NCBI GenBank assembly: GCA_910577225.1
Contig: CAJTMV010000004.1
Span: 123,706 to 187,705 of the forward strand
Direction: 5' to 3'
Origin: an uncultured Eubacterium sp.
GTDB taxonomy: Bacteria > Bacillota > Clostridia > Lachnospirales > Lachnospiraceae
DNA: 64,000 bases
Shown one piece after another: positions 27,352 to 37,226 of the stretch. A program made the position numbers and the translations under genes. The notes below the pieces were generated by a model. The model was not told the DNA's origin. It saw only the letters and a program-made list of their open reading frames with translations, and ran no database searches. How positions within the stretch are numbered: the stretch's first letter is position 1; each line of letters begins with the position of its first letter.

Positions 27352-28305
27352 ATGAAAAAACCTCTGATTATCCTGACGGGGCCGACCGCCGTCGGAAAGA
27401 CCGAACTGTCTGTCCGGCTGGCAAAGCAGGTAAACGGCGCCATTATATCTGCGGATTCCATGCAGGTATACCGGTATATGGACGTTGGTTCCGCCAAGAT
27501 TACAAACGAACAGATGCAGGGCGTCAGACATTATCTGATCGACGAATTTTTTCCCGATGAAGAATTTAATGTCGTCCGCTTCAAACAGTATGCGACAGCA
27601 TACATGCAGGAAATATACGACAACGGTCAGATTCCGATTCTTGCCGGAGGCACGGGATTTTATATCCAGGCGGTTTTATATGACGTCGATTTTTCCACAC
27701 AGGATACCGATGATCAATACCGCAAAGAGCTGGAATTACTGGCGGATAAAAACGGCGTGCAGTATCTGCATGACCGGTTAAAGCAGGTGGATCCGGTATC
27801 TGCACAGATCATTCATGCCAACAACAAAAAGCGCGTGATTCGGGCTTTAGAATTTTTTAAGTTGACAGGAACGCGTATTTCTGAGCATAATGAAAGGGAG
27901 CATGCAAAACAGACCCCTTATCGCGCGGCTTATTTTGTATTAAACGATAACCGGCAGCATCTTTATGAACGAATCGACAAACGAGTGGACGAAATGGTTG
28001 CGCAGGGCCTTGTGGAAGAAGTTCGAAAATTAAAAGATATGGGATATACCAAAGAGCTTGTTTCCATGCAGGGGCTTGGCTATAAAGAGCTGTTTCCATA
28101 TTTTGACGGCACATGCACGTTAGAAGAAGCTGTCGAAGTGATCAAACGGGATACCAGACATTTTGCCAAGCGGCAGCTGACATGGTTTCGACGGGAAAAA
28201 GATGTCATATGGGTGAATAAAGACATGTTTTCTTATGATAACGACAAAATATTATCTCATATGAATGCTATATTGAGGGAGAAAGGAATCCTAAGACAGT
28301 CATGA
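27352..28305 (+). CDS. miaA: tRNA dimethylallyltransferase
   Basis: Adds the dimethylallyl group to A37 of tRNAs that read U-starting codons. About 317 residues. P-loop ILTGPTAVGKTEL at residues 8-20, DSMQVYRYMDVGSAK, the conserved LAGGTGFYIQAVLYD, and the C-terminal GLGYKELFPYFDG and TRHFAKRQLTWFRRE. ATG at 27352 is chosen over the in-frame 27316 because the P-loop then begins at the usual place and a GGCAGGGA-like site precedes it. The stop codon overlaps the next start in an ATGA, so translation of the two is probably coupled. Confidence 0.95.
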   Translation: MKKPLIILTGPTAVGKTELSVRLAKQVNGAIISADSMQVYRYMDVGSAKITNEQMQGVRHYLIDEFFPDEEFNVVRFKQYATAYMQEIYDNGQIPILAGGTGFYIQAVLYDVDFSTQDTDDQYRKELELLADKNGVQYLHDRLKQVDPVSAQIIHANNKKRVIRALEFFKLTGTRISEHNEREHAKQTPYRAAYFVLNDNRQHLYERIDKRVDEMVAQGLVEEVRKLKDMGYTKELVSMQGLGYKELFPYFDGTCTLEEAVEVIKRDTRHFAKRQLTWFRREKDVIWVNKDMFSYDNDKILSHMNAILREKGILRQS

Positions 28306-29609
28306 ACAGTGATGTTACCAATCAGACAAAAATTACGAACAGATACAAACATATGGGTATTTGTGATAAAGTTGCAGTTTTTGGGGAAACTATCGAAAAA
28401 AAACTGCACGATCGTTTTGCACAGATCGATGAAACGGCACAGACCAATCAGTTAAAAGTGATTTATGCCATGCAGAAAAACAAAGTCAGCGCGGCCTGTT
28501 TTAACCAAAGCAGCGGCTATGGATACGACGATTACGGCAGAGATACGTTAGAAAAAGTTTACGCAAACTGTTTTCATACCGAAGACGCGCTTGTAAGACC
28601 GCAGATTACCTGCGGCACGCACGCGCTGGCCCTGGCCCTGTTTTCCAACTTAAGACCCGGCGACGAGCTGCTGTCCGCGTCCGGAAAGCCTTACGATACG
28701 CTGGAAGAAGTCATCGGTATTCGTCCGTCGGCAGGCTCTTTGGCCGAATACGGAATCACTTACCGGCAGGTTTCCTTACTTCCCGATGGAAATTTCGATT
28801 ATGAAGGAATTAAAAATGCCATTCATGACAACACTAAAATGATAACGGTACAGCGTTCCAAAGGATACCAGACAAGACCGACGTTATCGTCGGAAAAAAT
28901 CGGAGAGCTGATTGCTTTCGTAAAAAAGCTCCGGCCGGATCTGATCTGTATGGTCGATAACTGTTACGGCGAATTTGTACAGCTTTGCGAACCGTCGGAT
29001 TTTGGGGCGGATATGACCGTAGGCTCGCTGATTAAAAATCCGGGCGGCGGACTGGCGCCGGTCGGCGGCTATATTGCAGGGACTAAGACATGCGTGCAAA
29101 ACGCCGCGTATCGGCTGACTTCTCCGGGCCTTGGCAAAGAAGTCGGCGCTTCTCTTGGCGTGATGCAGTCGTTTTATCAGGGATTGTTTCAGGCGCCGGT
29201 TGTAACGGCAGGAGCGCTCAAAGGAGCCATTTTTGCGGCAAATCTGTACGAAGAGCTTGGATTTGCGGTTATTCCGGACAAATCAGAACCACGGTATGAT
29301 ATTATCCAGGCCGTTACGCTTGGCTCTGCGGAACGACTGCTGGCATTTTGCGAAGGCATTCAGGCCGCGGCGCCGGTTGACAGCTATGTCACGCCCGAGC
29401 CCTGGGACATGCCGGGCTACGACAGCAGGGTAATTATGGCTGCAGGCGCATTCGTGCAGGGATCTTCGATTGAATTAAGCGCAGACGGGCCGCTAAAAGA
29501 GCCCTATAACGTATATTTTCAGGGCGGACTGACCTGGTACCATGCGAAATATGGAATTTTAATGTCTTTACAAAAACTTTATGAGCGAAATCTTGTTAAA
29601 CTTGGATGA
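28302..29609 (+). CDS. PLP-dependent methionine gamma-lyase family protein (YnbB-like)
   Basis: Fold-type I pyridoxal-phosphate enzyme of the family long labelled 'aluminium resistance protein', related to Cys/Met metabolism lyases. 435 residues. Seen: GYGYDDYGRDTLEKVYA near the N terminus, a cofactor site around ICMVDNCYGEFV, and the probable Schiff-base lysine in GSLIKNPGGGLAPVGGYIAG. Overlaps miaA by 4 bp (ATGA). Such genes are often next to miaA or lexA in Firmicutes, but the in vivo substrate is unknown. Confidence 0.88.
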   Translation: MNSDVTNQTKITNRYKHMGICDKVAVFGETIEKKLHDRFAQIDETAQTNQLKVIYAMQKNKVSAACFNQSSGYGYDDYGRDTLEKVYANCFHTEDALVRPQITCGTHALALALFSNLRPGDELLSASGKPYDTLEEVIGIRPSAGSLAEYGITYRQVSLLPDGNFDYEGIKNAIHDNTKMITVQRSKGYQTRPTLSSEKIGELIAFVKKLRPDLICMVDNCYGEFVQLCEPSDFGADMTVGSLIKNPGGGLAPVGGYIAGTKTCVQNAAYRLTSPGLGKEVGASLGVMQSFYQGLFQAPVVTAGALKGAIFAANLYEELGFAVIPDKSEPRYDIIQAVTLGSAERLLAFCEGIQAAAPVDSYVTPEPWDMPGYDSRVIMAAGAFVQGSSIELSADGPLKEPYNVYFQGGLTWYHAKYGILMSLQKLYERNLVKLG

Positions 29610-29621
29610 ATATGTTAATAT
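29593..29621 (+). promoter_or_regulatory. Possible promoter before radC
   Basis: TTGTTA (29593-29598), 17-bp spacer, TAATAT (29616-29621) overlapping the end of the previous gene. Plausible internal promoter for radC and the mre genes. Confidence 0.4.
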
Positions 29622-29685
29622 TATAGAATTGTAAGTTCCTTCTGCCAATTCCTGTCAGAGAGAGTAGAAAGGAACCGATCCGATT

Positions 29686-30375
29686 ATGCAGAAACATTTA
29701 ACCGTAAAAGAACTTCCAAAGAACGAACGGCCTTATGAAAAATGCATGTACTACGGCCCCGAGGCATTGACAGACGCAGAGCTGTTAGCCATCTTTATAA
29801 GGACGGGTACCAGACATCAAACGGCTATGGAACTTGGAGCACTGATTTTAGGAGGCGGAAACCGCAACCTGATGAACCTGTATGACTACGGTATACAGGA
29901 ACTGATGAAATTTCAGGGAATCGGCAAAGTAAAAGCCATTCAGTTAAAATGCATCGCGGAAATATCCAGACGGATTGCAAACGTAAGCCGGAATATGGAT
30001 ATCTGCTTTTCCTCGCCGCAGCTTGTCGCTGATTTTTATATGGAAAAGCTGCGGCACGAACCCATCGAGCATTTTGTCGTCTGTATGCTGGACAGCAAAT
30101 GCCGTTATCTGGGAGAGCGGACGCTGACCATTGGCAGTGTCAATGCCTCTTTGGTATCGCCAAGAGAAGTATTTATCCATGCGCTGTCGCTGCAGGCCGT
30201 TTCGATCATTATTCTGCATAACCATCCAAGCGACAGGCCGCAGCCGAGTCGTGAGGACATACAGGTTACAGAACGTATTGCCGAATGTGGAAAGCTGCTT
30301 CATGTGAAGCTGTCGGACCATATCATTATCGGCGATCATGATTACTACAGTTTTAGAGAAAAGGGACTGCTTTGA
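29686..30375 (+). CDS. radC: RadC family JAB-domain protein
   Basis: 229-residue RadC/YsxA protein. An N-terminal helix-hairpin-helix region (MKFQGIGKVKAIQLKC, about 66-85) is followed by a JAB/MPN metalloprotease-like domain with the metal motif HNHP...SREDI and a conserved upstream Glu in SPREVF. The usual HNHPSGDP text reads HNHPSDRP here, but the His-x-His-x7-Ser-x2-Asp spacing is kept. Once called a DNA repair protein, its true role is unsettled. The position directly before mreB is the typical one in Firmicutes. Confidence 0.93.
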   Translation: MQKHLTVKELPKNERPYEKCMYYGPEALTDAELLAIFIRTGTRHQTAMELGALILGGGNRNLMNLYDYGIQELMKFQGIGKVKAIQLKCIAEISRRIANVSRNMDICFSSPQLVADFYMEKLRHEPIEHFVVCMLDSKCRYLGERTLTIGSVNASLVSPREVFIHALSLQAVSIIILHNHPSDRPQPSREDIQVTERIAECGKLLHVKLSDHIIIGDHDYYSFREKGLL

Positions 30376-30395
30376 TCCCTGAATAGGAGACAAGA

Positions 30396-31415
30396 ATGAT
30401 GTCAGCAAATATTTATGGAGTGGATTTGGGCACTGCCAATTTAAAAATTTACTGTAAAGCCAGTGGAACTATTCTGAACGAAAAAAATACGATTGCAATT
30501 ATCAACAAAAATCAGATGTATTCCTATGGCAATGACGCCTATGCGATGTATGAAAAAGCGCCGGATCAGATACAGGTGACGTTTCCGATTGTCAACGGTG
30601 TAATCGCAGATTATAACAATATGCAGACCATGCTGTTTGAGTTTCTCGAAAAAAACGCCAAAGGCAAAATACGCGGCGCAGAGTTTGTCGTCGCGGTACC
30701 GACCGATATTACGGAGGTAGAAAAGAAGGCGTTTTCCGATATCTTTTTTAAGAGCAAGGCAAAGCCAAGAAGCGTCCTTTTATGTGAAAAACCGATCGCG
30801 GATGCCGTCGGGCTTGGTCTGAACGTCAATGAGCCGACCGGTATTATGGTTGTGGATATCGGCGCGGATACGACAGAAATTTCCATTATTTCCCTGGGCG
30901 GACTGGTGATCAGTCATCTGCTGCACTTTGGCGGCAACCGGCTGGACGAATCGATTATCAGCTATATCCGAAAAAACTATAACCTTGTCATCGGCAAAAA
31001 AACCGCCTGTTCGTTAAAGGAACAGCTGGGCTGCGCGCTGGAAGGAAGAGAAGATAAGATGGTGATCGTCGGACGGGACGTTGTCAGCGGTCTTCCGATT
31101 GAAATGGAGATTACGTCTTCGATTGTTTACGAGGCAATCCGCGATCATCTGACAAATATTTGTACAAATATCAAGCTCATATTGGAAAAAACGCCGCCAG
31201 AGCTTGCAAAGGATATTATTTATGCAGGCATCTATATTACCGGAGGCGGCTCCAAGATTGAAAAGCTGGACGAGCTGTTTAAACAGATTACAAACATTAA
31301 GGTCAACTGCTGTGATAATCCAGAGGAAAGCGTCGCACAGGGACTGATTAAAATTGTATCCGACAACGAATACAAACATCTGGCTTACAGCCTCAAATCC
31401 AGTATTTATAAATAG
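30396..31415 (+). CDS. mreB: Rod shape-determining protein MreB
   Basis: Bacterial actin that guides lateral wall synthesis at the inner face of the membrane. 339 residues, standard length. Actin-fold nucleotide motifs are visible: the first phosphate loop IYGVDLGTANLKIY, the second GIMVVDIGADTTEISI, and the adenosine motif GIYITGGGSKIEKL. Two adjacent ATGs follow GGAGACAAGA; either may be used. It is followed at 11 bp by mreC. Confidence 0.95.
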   Translation: MMSANIYGVDLGTANLKIYCKASGTILNEKNTIAIINKNQMYSYGNDAYAMYEKAPDQIQVTFPIVNGVIADYNNMQTMLFEFLEKNAKGKIRGAEFVVAVPTDITEVEKKAFSDIFFKSKAKPRSVLLCEKPIADAVGLGLNVNEPTGIMVVDIGADTTEISIISLGGLVISHLLHFGGNRLDESIISYIRKNYNLVIGKKTACSLKEQLGCALEGREDKMVIVGRDVVSGLPIEMEITSSIVYEAIRDHLTNICTNIKLILEKTPPELAKDIIYAGIYITGGGSKIEKLDELFKQITNIKVNCCDNPEESVAQGLIKIVSDNEYKHLAYSLKSSIYK

Positions 31416-31426
31416 GGGACGTCTGC

Positions 31427-32296
31427 ATGAGAAGAAGAAGAAAAGCACGCCGCCGCATACCGGCAAAATATATGCTCTGGTTTTTGTCCGTTCTGTGTGT
31501 GGCAGCCATGTTTGCCAGCTTTCTGTTTGACGTTCCGTTTACGCCGTTAAATACGGCGGCAGGTTATGTGTTTATTCCCATGCAAAAAGGTATCAATGAA
31601 ATCGGCACATGGGTGACCAGCCTGACGGATAACCTGGAACAGCTGCGGGACGTTATGGAAAAAAACGAACAGCTGCAGGCACAGGTAGACGAACTGACGA
31701 CCGAGCTCGGCACGTATCAGATGGAGCAGTACGATATTGAAGATATGCGCAGGCTGCTCGATCTGGATGAGCAGTACAAATACGAAAAAATCGGCGCAAG
31801 TATCATCGGTAAGGATGCCGGAAACTGGTTCGATACGTTTATTATAGATAAAGGCTCCAAAGACGGTATCGAGGTCGATATGAACGTCATTGCCGGGAGC
31901 GGACTGGTCGGCATCGTAACGAACGTCGGTCCCAACTTCGCAAACGTCCGCTCGATTATCGACGACCGCAACAGCGTCAGCGCCATGGTACTGACGACGT
32001 CCGACAAATGTTTTGTTAACGGCGATCTGGAAATGATGAGTCAAAAGCAGGTCATCGGATTTACCGATCTGACAGACGAGGATGACAAGGCTGCGATCGG
32101 AGACCAGGTCGTAACTTCTTATACAAGCAGTAAATATGTGCCGGGTCTTTTGATCGGACAGATCAGCGAACTGAATACCGATGCCAATAATCTGACAAAA
32201 TCCGGAACCATCACGCCTGCGGTAGATTTTGAACATATTAAAAACGTACTTGTGATTCTGGACAAAAAGCAATCTGTGCAATCCGCGGAAAATTAA
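31427..32296 (+). CDS. mreC: Rod shape-determining protein MreC
   Basis: Bitopic membrane protein of the elongasome that links MreB to PBP2. 289 residues: a basic N-terminal tail (RRRRKARRR), one membrane segment (about 15-37), a coiled coil (about 60-105), then the double beta-barrel domain with GSGLVGIVTNVGPNFANV and a late DQVVTSYTSSKYVPGLLIG. Start behind a GGGG site 11 bp after mreB. Confidence 0.94.
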   Translation: MRRRRKARRRIPAKYMLWFLSVLCVAAMFASFLFDVPFTPLNTAAGYVFIPMQKGINEIGTWVTSLTDNLEQLRDVMEKNEQLQAQVDELTTELGTYQMEQYDIEDMRRLLDLDEQYKYEKIGASIIGKDAGNWFDTFIIDKGSKDGIEVDMNVIAGSGLVGIVTNVGPNFANVRSIIDDRNSVSAMVLTTSDKCFVNGDLEMMSQKQVIGFTDLTDEDDKAAIGDQVVTSYTSSKYVPGLLIGQISELNTDANNLTKSGTITPAVDFEHIKNVLVILDKKQSVQSAEN

Positions 32297-32320
32297 TGGA
32301 AATTTCAAAGGACATAAGAC

Positions 32321-32839
32321 ATGAGAAGAAAGGTTACTGTTTTTTTGATCATTTTTGTCTGCTTTTTGCTGCAGACGACCTTCTTCCAGGCGCTTGCATT
32401 AGCCTCTATTTCGCCCAATCTTTTGATCGTGGCAGTATCTTCTTTCGGCTTTATGCGCGGACGGAAGGAAGGCATGTACATCGGTTTTTTTACGGGGCTG
32501 ATATTTGACGCCTTTTATGGAACGATTTTTGGATTTTATGCGCTTGTATTTATGTATGCCGGCTACTGCAACGGCATGTTCCGCAAATTTTTCTTTCCGG
32601 ATGATATCAAGCTGCCGATGCTTTTAATCTCCGTCAGCGATATTGTCTATAACGTGGCGGTTTACGTTTTAAAATTTATGTTTCGCGGACAGTTTCATTT
32701 CGGCTACTATCTGCTGCATGTGATTATACCGGAGCTGGTCTATACGGTGCTGATTATGATCTTTTTATATCCGGCGCTGTTAAAAATCAATCAGAAGCTG
32801 GAAGCTGTGGAAAAAAGGAGTGGTATAAAATTTGTATGA
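32321..32839 (+). CDS. mreD: Rod shape-determining protein MreD
   Basis: 172-residue integral membrane protein with about five hydrophobic segments, the third partner of the MreBCD complex. Length, hydrophobic profile and position between mreC and PBP2 support the call. The text SPNLLIVAVSSFGFMRGRKEG is typical of the N-terminal region. Its 3' end overlaps the PBP2 start by 8 bp. Confidence 0.9.
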   Translation: MRRKVTVFLIIFVCFLLQTTFFQALALASISPNLLIVAVSSFGFMRGRKEGMYIGFFTGLIFDAFYGTIFGFYALVFMYAGYCNGMFRKFFFPDDIKLPMLLISVSDIVYNVAVYVLKFMFRGQFHFGYYLLHVIIPELVYTVLIMIFLYPALLKINQKLEAVEKRSGIKFV

Positions 32840-35693
32840 ATATGATTCCATCAAAGATTTTCTAAAAAGTTTTTTTAAATCCAGACTGCTCGTGCTTTCC
32901 CTGGTGATCCTGCTGATGGGAGGCGTGCTGCTGCACCGGCTGTTTACGCTGCAGATTGTAAACGGACAGTCTTATCAGGATAATTATACGCTTCGCATCT
33001 GTAAGGAACGCGTTTTAAACGGAACGCGCGGGAATATTCTGGACTGCAACGGAAAGACGCTCGCTTATAACGAGTTAACTTATAAGGTAACGCTGGAAGA
33101 TAATGGTACGTATTCCGGTACGGATGAACGCAACGAGGCCTTAAATACGATTATTGCAAAAGTATTAACGGTACTGGAAGAAAACGGCGACGATTTTGTA
33201 AACGATTTTAATATCCGCATAAAGAAAAACGGAACCTACGCATTTACCGTCGAAGACACGCAGCTGATGCGTTTTCGGGCGGATATCTACGGGAAAAAGA
33301 AAATTGAAGACCTTGGCTTTGACGATAAGCTCGGCTACAACACCGCAGAAGCGACCGAAGATCAGATCATCGAATACTTATGCAGCGAAAAACGATATGG
33401 TCTGGCTGATACGGATTATTCGCCGGAAATGAAATACAAAATTATGGTAATTCGCTATGCGCTGGCGCAAAACGGCTACCAGAAATATATATCCACGACA
33501 ATTGCCGCAGATATCAGCGACAAGACGATGGCTTATATCCGGGAAAATAAAGCGGATCTGCAGGGCGTGGATATCGAAGAGGATTATATCCGTAAATATG
33601 ACGACAGCATTTATTTTGCGTCGATCATCGGTTATACCGGAAAAATATCGACCGAAGAATACGAAGAACTGTCGAAAGTAAACGATTCTTACGAACTGAC
33701 CGATGTCATTGGCAAATCCGGTATCGAACAGATTATGGATGAAAAACTGCAGGGGGCCAAAGGCTCTGAAACTGTTTTCGTAGACGTTATGGGAAAAGAG
33801 CTGGAAGTTACCGATCATAAAGAACCGTCGGCAGGCAACAACATCTATCTGTCGATCGACGCGGATCTGCAAAAGGCCGTTTACCATTTATTAGAGCAGG
33901 AACTGGCCGGTATTTTGTTCAATAAGATTATTAACGTCAAAGAATATGTCAACACAACCGGACAGGCCTCGGATATTAAGATACCGATTTATGACGTGTA
34001 TTATGCGCTGATTCAGAACAATATCATCGATACCTCGCATTTTACGCATAAAAAAGCAAGCGCAACGGAGCGGACGGTACAGGCGATTTATGAAAGCCAT
34101 CTGGAGGCTGTAATTTCCAGAATCAGGGAACAGTGCACAGGCGGTACGCCGGAAGTCTATCAGCTGGCGCCGGAAGAATATCAGAATTATTACAGCTATA
34201 TCGTTTCGATGCTGCTGGAAAAAAAGGTATTGCTGGACGATCAGATCGATAAAACAGACGCTACTTATCTGGCGTGGACAAAAGAAGAATCCATCAGTCT
34301 GAAAGAATATCTGGCCTATTGCATCAATATGGGCTGGATCGATTACAATATCTTCCAGACAGGAGAAGAATATTCCGATTCTTCGGAAATTTACATGGAT
34401 CTGATTCATTATATCGAAAAAGAATTGAAAAAAGACGAAGGCTTTCAAAAGAAAATATATCAGTACCTGATCCGGCAGGATATGGTAAGCGGGACACAGT
34501 TATGTCTGATTTTATATGACCAAAAGCTCATTAAAAAAGACGAAGAAAAACGTGCGCAGCTGGAAAACGGCACGATATCGGCGTTTACCTTTTTAAAAGA
34601 AAAAGTCCAGTATCTGGAAATTACGCCCGGACAGCTGGCGCTGGATCCGTGTACGGCGTCCTGCGTCATTACCGACGTAAAAACCGGCGAATTAAAAGCG
34701 CTTGTTTCTTATCCCGGATACGACAACAATATGCTGGCAAACACAGTAGACGCCGAATATTTTGCAAAGCTGCAGACAGACGAAGCACGGCCTTTATACA
34801 ACCATGCGACACAGGAACGTACGGCGCCAGGATCTACCTTTAAAATGGTAACCGCAACGGCCGGCCTTTCCGAAGGGATTATTACGCCTTCTACCAAGAT
34901 TAATAACCAGGGAAAATTCAAGCTGGTTGATAACGAACCGGAATGCTGGATTTATCCTGCTTCCAGACATGGATGGATGGACGTGACAAACGCTATCCGC
35001 GTATCCTGCAACTATTTCTTTTACCAGGTTGGCTATGACCTCAGTCTTGTGGGAAATACGTACAGCGATCCGACTGGTATTCGTAAGATTACGGACTATG
35101 CAAAGGCTTACGGTCTGGGGGATACGACAGGTATCGAGATCCCGGAAAACAAACCGGAAATTGCCAGCCAGTTCCCGGTTATGGCGTCCATCGGTCAGTC
35201 CAATCATAACTATGCAACCGTACAGCTGGCGCGTTATGTGACTGCAGTGGCAAATAAAGGAACCGTTTATAATTACACGCTCCTCAAACAGATGACGGAC
35301 CATAACGGAAAAGTCATCGAATCTTACGAACCGACCGTCAAAAATAAAATGGATATGGACGACAGTCACTGGAAAGCAATCCAAAACGGGAACCGTCTCG
35401 TTGTGGCAAACCTGGCGGAATTTAAAGATTTCCCAATGGTTGTAGCCGGTAAAACAGGTACCGCGCAGCAGGTACTGACAAGGGGCAATCACGCTTTGTT
35501 CGTAGGCTACGCGCCGTTTAAGGATCCGGAAATTTCCATTGCGACAAGGATTGCTTACGGTTATACGTCTCACAATGCCGCGGACGTGTCTGCGCAGATT
35601 TTGAAATATTATTTCAGGCTGGAGGATACGGACAAGCTGCTGAACGGGCAGGCGAAAAATGTGGGAGATTCCGCGAATGGCATTACTGACTAG
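32832..35693 (+). CDS. mrdA: Penicillin-binding protein 2, class B transpeptidase (elongasome)
   Basis: Peptidoglycan transpeptidase that cross-links lateral wall, anchored by one membrane segment (about 17-38). 953 residues, some 250 more than the usual 650-700. The extra length is a Glu/Tyr/Lys-rich block at about residues 360-595 between the N-terminal pedestal domain and the transpeptidase domain. Active-site motifs: Ser668-x-x-Lys671 in GSTFKM, Ser725-Cys-Asn in VSCNYFF, and Lys874-Thr-Gly in AGKTGTAQQ. Translation starts at TTG with AAGGAG 11 bp upstream; no in-frame ATG is available. Paired with RodA further on. Confidence 0.93.
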   Translation: MYEYDSIKDFLKSFFKSRLLVLSLVILLMGGVLLHRLFTLQIVNGQSYQDNYTLRICKERVLNGTRGNILDCNGKTLAYNELTYKVTLEDNGTYSGTDERNEALNTIIAKVLTVLEENGDDFVNDFNIRIKKNGTYAFTVEDTQLMRFRADIYGKKKIEDLGFDDKLGYNTAEATEDQIIEYLCSEKRYGLADTDYSPEMKYKIMVIRYALAQNGYQKYISTTIAADISDKTMAYIRENKADLQGVDIEEDYIRKYDDSIYFASIIGYTGKISTEEYEELSKVNDSYELTDVIGKSGIEQIMDEKLQGAKGSETVFVDVMGKELEVTDHKEPSAGNNIYLSIDADLQKAVYHLLEQELAGILFNKIINVKEYVNTTGQASDIKIPIYDVYYALIQNNIIDTSHFTHKKASATERTVQAIYESHLEAVISRIREQCTGGTPEVYQLAPEEYQNYYSYIVSMLLEKKVLLDDQIDKTDATYLAWTKEESISLKEYLAYCINMGWIDYNIFQTGEEYSDSSEIYMDLIHYIEKELKKDEGFQKKIYQYLIRQDMVSGTQLCLILYDQKLIKKDEEKRAQLENGTISAFTFLKEKVQYLEITPGQLALDPCTASCVITDVKTGELKALVSYPGYDNNMLANTVDAEYFAKLQTDEARPLYNHATQERTAPGSTFKMVTATAGLSEGIITPSTKINNQGKFKLVDNEPECWIYPASRHGWMDVTNAIRVSCNYFFYQVGYDLSLVGNTYSDPTGIRKITDYAKAYGLGDTTGIEIPENKPEIASQFPVMASIGQSNHNYATVQLARYVTAVANKGTVYNYTLLKQMTDHNGKVIESYEPTVKNKMDMDDSHWKAIQNGNRLVVANLAEFKDFPMVVAGKTGTAQQVLTRGNHALFVGYAPFKDPEISIATRIAYGYTSHNAADVSAQILKYYFRLEDTDKLLNGQAKNVGDSANGITD

Positions 35694-35712
35694 CAGAAAG
35701 GAGAACAGAGTT

Positions 35713-36405
35713 TTGACACAGGCAGTCGTTATCAAAAGCAAATCCTATGGCATACATCTTGTACTGAATCCGGACGTTACGTTTGAGGAGCTGCTCGATG
35801 CAGTGATTGAAAAATTCGCGGATTCCGGAGACTTTTTTAAAAACGCAACTGTCGGAATATCCTTCGAAGGCTACGAACTGACGCCGGAGCAGGAGTATGA
35901 GCTGATCGCGGTCATCGAATCGCATACGAGCATTCATATTATCTGCATTATGGAACAGGAACAGGTCAAAGAGGCCTGTCTGCTCGCAGAGACCGAGGCT
36001 CTGATTCGTGAAAGAGTTACGAATCACGCCATATTTCACTATGGTTCTCTAAAGCCTGGAGACGAACTGCATTCCGACGTCGGACTTGTCGTCATCGGCA
36101 ACGTACCAAAAGGCGCAAAAGTAACCGCCGCCGGTAATCTGATCGTTTTCGGCGAGCTGAACGGATTTGCACATGCAGGAGCTTATGGGGATTTCGCTGC
36201 AACTATCGCAGCATTATCTATAGACACAGGACAGGTCCAGATTGGACGTATCCTGTTTATTCCGCCGGAAAACAGCGGAAAGAAAAAAGGCGGCTTTCTC
36301 CGCCGCAAAAAAGAAGGAGAATCATTTTCACCGCAGATAGCGCGTGTTCAGGACGGACATGTCATAATGGAGCCTTGTACAAAAGATTTATTTGAACATT
36401 CATAA
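35713..36405 (+). CDS. minC: Septum site-determining protein MinC
   Basis: Inhibitor of FtsZ ring assembly away from midcell. About 230 residues. N-terminal FtsZ-binding domain (VVIKSKSYGIHLVL), then a C-terminal right-handed beta-helix that dimerises and binds MinD (SDVGLVVIGNVPKGAKVTAAGNL is its hallmark, written here only in part). The TTG at 35713 is selected: AGAAAGGAG lies 8 bp upstream and the N terminus then matches the family. An in-frame ATG at 35677 would overlap the PBP2 gene. Confidence 0.92.
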   Translation: MTQAVVIKSKSYGIHLVLNPDVTFEELLDAVIEKFADSGDFFKNATVGISFEGYELTPEQEYELIAVIESHTSIHIICIMEQEQVKEACLLAETEALIRERVTNHAIFHYGSLKPGDELHSDVGLVVIGNVPKGAKVTAAGNLIVFGELNGFAHAGAYGDFAATIAALSIDTGQVQIGRILFIPPENSGKKKGGFLRRKKEGESFSPQIARVQDGHVIMEPCTKDLFEHS

Positions 36406-36423
36406 ATCAGGAGGATTCTAATT

Positions 36424-37215
36424 ATGTGTGAAGTTATTGTAATTACATCAGGAAAAGGCGGCGTCGGCAAGACGACAACGACGGCAAACGTAGGCTGCGC
36501 GCTGGCAATGCTTGGAAAAAAGGTCGTACTGATCGATACGGATATCGGCCTGCGTAATCTGGACGTTGTCATGGGACTGGAAAACCGGATCGTTTACAAT
36601 CTGGTAGACGTCATTAAGGGCAGCTGCAGGCTCAGACAGGCGCTCATCAAAGACAAGCGCCATCCGACTCTTTTTCTGATACCTTCCGCACAAACCTGCG
36701 ATAAAACAGCAGTTACGCCACAGCAGATGAAAAAGCTGACAGATGAGCTTCGGGAGGATTTTGATTACATACTTCTGGACTGTCCTGCCGGTATCGAGCA
36801 GGGATTTCAAAACGCGATTGCCGGAGCAGACCGCGCCATTGTCGTAACAACGCCGGAAGTATCTGCCATCCGCGACGCAGACCGGATTATCGGCCTGTTA
36901 AAAAATGCGCAGATGCCGCAGATCGAACTGTTAATCAATCGTGTGCGCATGGATATGGTAAAACGCGGAGATATGATGTCGCTCAAAGACGTCTGCGAGA
37001 TTCTGCCGATTCCATTGATCGGCGCCGTACCGGATGACGAAAACATCGTCATCTCCACAAACCAGGGAGAGCCGTTATCCGGACTGGATTCCATGTCCGG
37101 ACAGGCATATCATAATATCTGCCGCCGGATTGACGGTGAAAAAGTACCGATCCTGGATCTGAACCAGAAAAAGGTATGGTTCCAGCGTTTCCGCGGTCTG
37201 TCAAAACGTGTATAG
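36424..37215 (+). CDS. minD: Septum site-determining ATPase MinD
   Basis: Membrane-cycling ParA/MinD ATPase that recruits MinC and is released by MinE. 263 residues. Deviant Walker A SGKGGVGKTT near the N terminus, LIDTDIGLRNLDVVMGLEN, Walker B region YILLDCPAGIE, and the amphipathic C-terminal membrane-targeting helix ending WFQRFRGLSKRV. GGAGG lies upstream. Confidence 0.96.
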   Translation: MCEVIVITSGKGGVGKTTTTANVGCALAMLGKKVVLIDTDIGLRNLDVVMGLENRIVYNLVDVIKGSCRLRQALIKDKRHPTLFLIPSAQTCDKTAVTPQQMKKLTDELREDFDYILLDCPAGIEQGFQNAIAGADRAIVVTTPEVSAIRDADRIIGLLKNAQMPQIELLINRVRMDMVKRGDMMSLKDVCEILPIPLIGAVPDDENIVISTNQGEPLSGLDSMSGQAYHNICRRIDGEKVPILDLNQKKVWFQRFRGLSKRV

Positions 37216-37226
37216 GAGGCAGTTGT

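Noticed and set aside
34794..35741. Minus-strand frame of 315 codons opposite PBP2
   Set aside because: Antisense to the transpeptidase domain, which has intact active-site motifs; no ribosome site.
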